From: Isoetes taiwanensis
Lineage: Eukaryota > Streptophyta > Lycopodiopsida > Isoetales > Isoetaceae
Assembly (NCBI GenBank): GCA_021234155.1
Contig: JAJEKV010000066.1
Location: 6,360,800-6,424,799, forward strand
DNA length: 64,000 nucleotides
Direction: 5' to 3'
Below, piece after piece: positions 57,467 to 64,000 of this stretch. The notes under the pieces were generated by a model, which saw only the letters and a program-made list of their open reading frames with translations, was not told the origin of the DNA and made no database searches. The position numbers and the translations under genes are program-made. Every line of letters begins with the position of its first letter. Within the stretch, counting starts at the first letter, position 1.

Positions 57467-57813
57467 TGTGACGTTCCTAGTACACGTCACTAGTACATGT
57501 CGACTCAGACGACATATACACGGCGACCGTAAAGGGTAGTACCCTAGGGTACGACCTTGTGAACCATTATATTGCACATGTTAAAGCAACATGTGAATAT
57601 AATCCCCTTTTGCCACGTGGCAATGACCCATTGACCAAAAAGGGACCAGCCCTAAATGCGTGGAGATAAAGGGGCATAAACCCTAAAAGGGAAACCCTTT
57701 CAGTTCTCAGCCCCTGAGTCTCGGATTGGAGCAGCAGAGGATGCATTTCCGCCTGAACGGAAGCAGAGAAGTCGGATCTCCCAGGTTGCAGCTCGATCCA
57801 AGATCAGCAGACC
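57467..57813 (+). repeat. 3' LTR, first 347 bp, cut by the chromovirus
   Basis: It starts TGTGACGTTCC and matches the 5' LTR with four substitutions over ~330 bp. It ends at CAGACC where the next element begins. Confidence 0.88.
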
Positions 57814-59307
57814 TGTGACGTCCCTTACTCGTATACGATGCCCGCACCATATACAAACAGGAGTTCATCCCCCGCACCAGCTCCACACTGATACAGGGCC
57901 CTCCACATATCACTGTGACCGTCTAGAGTCCATAGTGGGAAGAGTGAAGGGGTCATTTTACCCCGTCTCCCTCAGGGCCTACCTAGCTGCGGAAGCGTAA
58001 ACATACACGTCAGTAACATAACATCATATATCCACCTCGAAGGGTGGCACATCAACATCTGCATAGACAAAGATCAGCACAATACAAGGAAGTTCCTACC
58101 CAAGGCTCAGACTCCAGGGGGACGACTGACAAGCTTGGGTCTCCAGAGTTCAGTGCAGACAGAATCATGACAATGGATTGGGCTGGCATAAGAACATGGC
58201 TTAGGGTTGTCCACTCCATCCACCCCTCCTGTGCACACTTTGCAGAGTAGGTTGAAAAGTGTTGGGACTCGACAGTGGCAGCCCCGGGTGCATAGCCAAA
58301 GGGGCTATTCCTGGTTACATCTCCCCATCCCGATGGGGCGGTAGGGATCACTCCCTCCGAGATCTACATGCCGACCCCAAGGTGACTAGAGGGCCACCGC
58401 CCTTATTCGACTTAACCCACGGAAGGTGAACACCACCCCGGGTGTCGAGCCCATGCCTTACCCACACTTTCGGTGGCAAGCCATTAGACCTAGTCACTCG
58501 ATCCCCCTAGACTTTACACGCCCAGGGATCGGTCAAAGGGTCGAACACCGAACCTCATCCTAAGCCGCCCGGCCCCTTCACCCACAACCAGGTGGGCTCT
58601 TGTACACAGGCCGAATTCTAGTAATGCACTAAGAGGGACTAGCTAGGAGCATCATCTACTAAGCTTTAAGTCTCTACCCCCCTTCCCAATACAATGAGTC
58701 CACAGAATACATCCATCCATCATATGAACATAAATAATAAGAACTAATCTAATACATAGAGTTAGGTTCTTTAGTTAGAGTCAATCTCAGGATCTGCTTG
58801 GCAACTAAGGGCGATTTAATAGGCTAAACCTACTGGTTCAAGGGCTGGAATAAGGTTTAGGCTATTCAATCGACCAAATACCTGATCCCTGGTTCACTCC
58901 TCTTGATCCGGCGCCCATGTCTCTCGCTTACGCCGAGATGCAAGTGGAAGGACGATCCGACAAGCCAGGCATCGGCAGATCGTGGGAGTTGGAATTGACT
59001 CCTCGGTAGCCGCGAATCGGAGCTCGGAACGCCTCAGGGGCTTAAAAAGGGAATGTTAGGGTTTGGTGCCTTATGAAGGCTATCAGTTAGGTTTAGGCTT
59101 TCCATGACCCTTGGTCTACCTTTAATGGGTTAAAGGTCTAAAGGTGCGCGCATTGCTAAGTGTGCGCACCTTTGCAAGTTGCCCCCTAGGGCGTCATTGC
59201 TTGGGTACACGTCGGCGTACACGTCAACTGGATGGCGTGGTAATGCTGCGTGGCCAACGCTTGATGCGATATCGCCTTGAGACCGTATATCGTACTGGAA
59301 CGTCACA
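57814..59307 (-). repeat. Chromovirus 3' LTR (1,494 bp)
   Basis: On the minus strand it starts TGTGACGTTCC at 59,307 and ends ACGTCACA at 57,814, with 8-bp inverted tips TGTGACGT/ACGTCACA. It aligns with the LTR of the element at 37,488 in its start, the GTATTGGGAAGGGGGGTAGA block and the whole second half, but is clearly diverged in U3. Confidence 0.88.
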
Positions 59308-59308
59308 T

Positions 59309-59321
59309 TCTCCCCACCTTG
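59309..59321 (-). other. Polypurine tract of the chromovirus
   Basis: Minus-strand AAGGTGGGGAGAA, directly before the LTR start. Confidence 0.85.
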
Positions 59322-60131
59322 AATTGATGCTGTCCGCAGCATCTTGGGTCTCCCCACCTTGGGATCTTCTTAACCTGCAATCAACCTGATGCATACCATA
59401 TACTTATTATTATAGTTATACATTTAATAGAATTACCTCAAGGTAATATTTATAGAACATTATTATACTATTATTCAATCCAATAGTTATCACTTGTCAT
59501 TATACAATAACTCCTAATGTTTCGGTCTATTATTATGTATACAATTATAGCTCGAGGTACTCTATTCCTTGCAACACATTATAACAAAATTGTGTTGCAA
59601 GTCTTCGTAGTTCGACCTCGTGGTCCTCTGGAGTGCTCTATTGGCCTGCAGGTCAACACTACGTTAGTACCATAATTATTAATAAACTTTTTGGTTATAT
59701 GGTGACCACCCCACCTATCTACATGAATGCATGGCTAATCTCCCGGCGTAGGAAGATGATGTTTCTTCCATCGTGGCCGAGGAGACAGCGTCCTATCATG
59801 CCTATATGGCGCTCATGCCTACACCTTTAGTGGCCCAACATGGAGGATAGGGTCCTTCTCGTATATGGAGCGTGAAGGATAGAGTCCTCCCCGTAGGCAT
59901 TGGCTAGAGGTGCTTTCCCTATCAATGCATTTCCTGAATGACCTCTTATCTCTCGAGGTCGTCTACTCCCGTGGGACAGAAGTAGACTTTCCAAGCAGTA
60001 CCGCGGTCATGCCTACACTGACATTACACCACGTCCTAGAGATCACCGTAGTAATCTCATCATCGGTAACAACGCATGCAACCCTTACCTCATAGGTTGC
60101 ATGCGTAGCTTATTCTTAACTAGGCAAGCTA
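59322..60131 (-). other. Chromovirus 3' untranslated region
   Basis: Non-coding. About 800 bp match the end of the interior of the non-autonomous element (56,640-57,466), including ACCGATGATGAGA, GGTGATCTCTAGGACGTGGT and AGTAGACGACCTCGAGAGAT. Confidence 0.7.
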
Positions 60132-63100
60132 TTAATCTACACAAATCGACATGCCTGAGCCGATTTCTTCGGAGATGACCTTGCCGTCCCATTGCTCCAT
60201 AAACTGTGGGTACTGTTTTTCCAGATCTCTTTTAAGTACCCATGTCGCGTCTTCCACTGGCAAGTGTTTCCACTTGACCAAGTATTGGAGGAACTCCGAT
60301 CTCCTTGTTTTCTTGAAGGCTTTATCAAGAATTAGCTCTGGAACTATTTCTAACTGCTCTTCTGTCATTTCCAACATCGTTGGAGTGTCCAGGACTGGGA
60401 GTGTGCTTCTTCAGCAAACTCACGTGGAAGACTTTGTGGATCTTTAAGTGTGCTGGCAAGTCTAGCTTGTAGGATTGGTTACCCACTCTTTGGACTATTC
60501 TGAAGGGTCCAGCCCACCTTGGAGCAAGCTTCTTGCAATTTCCGATGCGGAGTTTTGCCTGCTTTACCTTGATCTTGAGCCATACATCCTCTCCAACTTG
60601 GAATTCTCTGACTGTCCGATGTTTGTCGGCAATGCTCTTCTGCCGACTCCTTGCTGCTAGAAGGTACCCTCGAACTTCTTCCACAAGCTGCTGCATGTCG
60701 CTCAACATTTGCTGCGAAACTTCCACTTTTGACACGGGATTGTACCGTGTCTGGGGTTAGGCATTGGTAGCCGTAGTTGATCATGAACGGCGACATTTGG
60801 GATGATTCCTGCTTGGTGCTATTGTATGCAAACTCCACCAAGTGAATAAATTCCTCCCACATACCTTGCTTGTTCCAGACGTAGTTTCGGAGCATGTCTT
60901 CTAATATTCTGTTGACACGCTCCGTTTACCCATCCGTCTGTGGATGATAGGCGGTGCTCATGGATAGCTTCGTTCCAATCGTTGTGAAGAGATCCTGCCA
61001 GAAGGCACTGATGAACTTCGGATCTCGGTCGGAGATAATTTCCCTTGGCATGCCATGGAGTCTGAAGATCTCTTTGGTGAAGAGCTTTGCCGTATCCATA
61101 GCTGTGTCCGTGGTCCTGCAAGGCACAAAGTGTGCCATTTTCGACAACTTGTCGACGACGACCATCAAGGCATCCTTACCTCTTACCGTCCTCGGCAGTC
61201 CTGTTATAAAGTCCATGCTCACGACCTCCCACTTAGCGTTTGGCACTGCTAATAGTTCCAATGCCCCTGGTATTCGAAGTTGTTCTGCTTTTGTTTGCTG
61301 GCATAGCTGACACTCCTTGATGTAGCGGGCTATCTGCTTCTTCATTCCCGGCCAATAGTAGCTGCTACGCACTTTGAAGTATGTCTTCATGAATCCTGCG
61401 TGGCCAGCTATTGGGCTGTTGTGGGTGTCGTGGAGGATCAACTTCCTTACTCCAGATGATTCTGGCACGCACAACTTGTTCTTACGGTATAAGAGGTTAC
61501 CTTCCTTCTTAAAATTTTTGAAGGTTTCCCTCTCCTTATCTGTTCTTGCTTCCTTGCACAAGCTTGCCCATATTTCCTTGAAGTCCACATCTGTTGGCAA
61601 GGTTTCTTCTATCCTTTTCCCAAAATCGCTGAAGAGCGTCGACATTGCGTTGCAGTGCACTCTGGTTGTCAGTGGATGCCTTGAAAGCGCATCTGCTACC
61701 ACATTAAGCTTCCCGGGTTTGTAGACTATCTCAAAGTCGTACTCCTCGAGAAACTCCATCCACCTTCTCTGCCTCAGATTGAGATGTGGTTGTGTGAATA
61801 CGTACTGGAGGCTCTGGTGATCAGTGTCCAACTGGAACTTCCTCCCTAAGAGGTAATGCCTCCAGATTCTCAACGCCCTGACAACTGCTAGCAGCTCTTG
61901 ATCATGCGTCGGGTAGCGCGTTTCGGCGTCGTTCATCTTCCTTGAGTCGTACGCTATTACCCGCTCTTCTTGCATGAGCACTGCACCTGTGGCTATCTTG
62001 CTTGCGTCCGTCGCCACTAACTTGTCCTTTTCCAGGTCTGGCAGGGTTAAGACGGGGGCGGTTGTCAAAGCTTCCTTCAACAACTCAAATCCTGCTTGGG
62101 CTTTCTTGAGCCAATGGTCTGCCCAATTTTTTACTTTCTCCGCCTTTGTCAAGTCTGTCAGTGGGGCTGCTATCTTTGCGAAGTTCTTCACGAACTTCCT
62201 GTAATACCCTGCTAGGCCAAGGAAACTTCTGACCTCATGGACGTTCTTTGGTGCCGGCCATTGGATTACTACTTCAATCTTGGCGGGGTCTGTCGAGATT
62301 CCTTCTGCCGAAATCACATGACCGAGGTATTCCACCTTCTCTATCGCGAAGTGACACTTCGACAACTTGGCATACAACTGATGCCTCCTTAACTTCTCGA
62401 GCACCTTTCTGACGTGCTGAGCATGCTCTTCAATGGATTTACTGTACACCAGAATGTCGTCGAAGAATACTATCACAAAGGTGTCCAAGTATTCCCTGAA
62501 GATGTCATTCATGAGTCTCATGAACGTAGCTGGGGTGTTGGATAGCCCAAATGGCATTACGGTGAATTCGTAATGCCCATATCTGGTCCTCTTCTTTTAT
62601 TCTGATCTAGTGATAACCTGACCTTAGGTCGATCTTGGAGAAGACCTTTGCCCCTTGGAGCTGATCCATCAAGTCATCAGATCTGGGGAGTGCGTACTTG
62701 TTCGTGATGGTGTGTTTGTTCAGTTGCCCGTAATCTATGCACATCCTCAAGCTTCCATCCTTCTTCTTGACAAAGAGGATGGGTGCCCCAAATGGTGAGA
62801 CGCTCGATCTGATGAAGCCCAGATCGAGCAATTCTTGTAACTGCTTCTTTAACTCCGTAAGTTCATGTGTGGTCATTCTATATGGGGCCTTGCTCGTCGG
62901 CTTGGTCCCTGGTTCGAGTGCTATCTCACACTCTACTCCCCTGTAAGGAGGAAGCTTCTCGATCTCATCTGGAAAGAGATCGTGGAACTCCGTGATCAAG
63001 TTGGCGATTTGCTTGGCCAACTTGCTGAGCACTTTGTCTTCTTTGCTTCCCTCCGACTCGGGTTCCTCAATCTCGAGTTTGAAGATGTATGCTACCTGCT

Positions 63101-63482
63101 CGCTCTTTATAGATTTGAGCAGCTTCTTAACAGACATACACTGCATGATGGGAGTAACTTCTTTACCTGTGATCTCAATGGCTTTGCCGTCGGGCGTTGG
63201 GAAGGTCACCTTCCGCTTTCCACAATCAATGATGGCCCCTGCTGGTCCAAGGTACTCCATTCCAACGATCAAGTCATATTTGCCAATGCCCATTACTTCT
63301 GCCCCCATCTGGATATTAATCCCTGGCAAGTCGATGTCGAAGTTGATCCTTTTTCCAGCTGTATGTCTTACTGCTCCACTTGCCAAGATTACGGGTCTTG
63401 GTTTGGACTTTAGGGGTTTCAATTTCAACATTTCAACCATCCTCGGGGATGCGAAGTTATGGCTACTTCCGGAGTCTATCAA
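60132..63482 (-). pseudogene. Chromovirus pol: protease, reverse transcriptase, RNase H, integrase, chromodomain
   Basis: Frame 63,482-62,607 starts in a retropepsin ([10 protein letters not shown]) and runs into the first part of reverse transcriptase (DLRSGYH), ending in a TAG. A small deletion and frame change follow. Frame 62,557-60,926 holds the reverse transcriptase core with the catalytic FFDDILVYS, RNase H ([15 protein letters not shown]), the HHCC zinc finger and DDE core of integrase ([19 protein letters not shown]), ending in a TAA after YHPQTDG; coding sense then continues in the same frame. Later frame changes near 60,750 and 60,400 precede a C-terminal chromodomain (about 60,360-60,200, EFLQYLVKWKHLPVEDATW), which targets integration to particular chromatin. 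The copy is non-functional. Confidence 0.9.
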
Positions 63483-64000
63483 GACTATGAAGGACTTGGC
63501 CTTTGCCTTCCCTACTGTGGCGTGATTACCTTATAATGGGTCTCCGCCTATTCTGTATCTATAGCAGCGAAGATGTGGCACTCACCCTGAATGTAATCGC
63601 GTGCCTCCTCGCCGTCCTCGTCTGACGGAGTGTCCCATCCGCCCAATTCTGCCAGTGCTGAGCTCATAACAAATGGGCGTTTCGCGTTTCGGTGGTCTCC
63701 GTACTGGAAACATCTAAAGCGAGCCGCTTCTCTATGCATTCACGCCTTCTCCTTGGGCATCGCTTTAAGAAGGACCGTCTGGCTTTCGTAATTGGAACCT
63801 TCTGTTTGTCTTTGAAGGACACACTTTGTTTCTGTTGTTTCCCCAGTTTGCTATTGTATGGGGACTTTCTTTGGATTTGGGCTGGCTGCCCCTAGGAATT
63901 TTAGCTCCCTGTTGCTTTCCCTCTATCCTGATAGTAAGACTGCCTCTGTGCGCTGTTCTGCGGCCCCGATCCTTGCAAACTAATTGCTTTGGATTCTGCT
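63483..64000 (-). pseudogene. Chromovirus gag C-terminus, partial
   Basis: A degenerate zinc-knuckle region (RCFQYGDHRNAKRPF, missing its second Cys and its last residues) at about 63,720-63,675 is followed by an acidic linker. Upstream Lys/Arg-rich sequence runs to the window edge. The frame differs from pol. Confidence 0.6.

Larger units (their letters stand above)
37488..57813 (+). mobile_element. Non-autonomous LTR retrotransposon, hit by two later insertions
   Basis: The 5' LTR starts TGTGACGTTCC at 37,488, is interrupted by a 10.5-kb element (38,201-48,736), resumes at 48,743 and ends CGTCACA at 49,576, giving about 1.55 kb. A primer binding site for initiator-Met tRNA follows at 49,578. 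The interior has no visible gag, protease, reverse transcriptase or integrase. A purine-rich tract precedes the 3' LTR at 57,467, which is cut at 57,813 by a minus-strand chromovirus; the rest should lie beyond the window. The first ~330 comparable bases of the two LTRs after the start differ at four positions, plus one indel close to the 5' end, so the insertion is young. Confidence 0.88.
57814..64000 (-). mobile_element. Ty3/gypsy chromovirus, 3' part, nested in the 3' LTR; continues past the window
   Basis: Minus-strand order: gag remnant at the window edge, protease, reverse transcriptase, RNase H, integrase, chromodomain, a ~830-bp 3' region, polypurine tract, 3' LTR. The integrase-before-LTR order and the C-terminal chromodomain place it in the plant chromoviruses. 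Several stops and frameshifts make this copy defective. The 5' LTR, and so the target duplication, lies outside the window. Confidence 0.92.

Overview
The window is repeat-rich nuclear DNA from a land plant. It has spliced genes with GT-AG introns, TATA-type promoters, Ty3/gypsy LTR elements primed by initiator-Met tRNA, Helitrons, LINEs, a Mutator-like element and MITEs. Only one ordinary host gene looks intact, and everything else is mobile DNA or its debris. That density, with introns swollen by nested transposons, suggests a large-genome plant such as a fern or another seed-free lineage. This is inference: no marker in the window fixes the species.

Layout. 1-1.2 kb holds part of a DUF7869-type transposon gene. 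2.4-5 kb has palindromes and a mini-Helitron. 6.7-9.5 kb carries an intact two-exon MATE transporter gene on the minus strand with a likely TATA box at 9.5 kb. 10-20 kb holds LINE debris, a long foldback, an LTR fragment, a second mini-Helitron and unique-looking DNA. A 319-bp MITE lies at 21.0 kb. 21.8-29.9 kb is a Mutator-like transposase gene whose intron contains a LINE that itself contains a 2.6-kb Helitron; the Helitron can be removed to the base.

30.2-37.5 kb is the least familiar part. A beta-class DNA methyltransferase pseudogene (minus) diverges from a transposase-like pseudogene (plus). These are followed by two new small protein families and by dispersed copies of a perfect palindrome. 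At 37,488 a non-autonomous LTR retrotransposon begins. Its 5' LTR is split by a 10.5-kb element with terminal inverted repeats (38,201-48,736). That insertion carries a DUF7869 transposase relic, two copies of one of the same small protein families, a ParB-like/DNA-methyltransferase pseudogene and its own palindrome family. The interior of the retrotransposon (49.6-57.5 kb) has ~212-bp tandem units with hairpins and no visible pol. Its 3' LTR is broken at 57,813 by a minus-strand chromovirus (57,814 to the window end) that shares its LTR architecture and 3' region and is probably its autonomous relative.

Together the two methyltransferase regions suggest a class of passenger-carrying DNA transposons combining a transposase-like gene, a bacterial-type DNA methyltransferase (once with a ParB-like domain), small conserved proteins of unknown function and element-specific intronic or dispersed palindromes. 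All the long genes in them are broken, yet the 10.5-kb copy sits in a retrotransposon whose LTRs differ by about 1%, so it moved recently.
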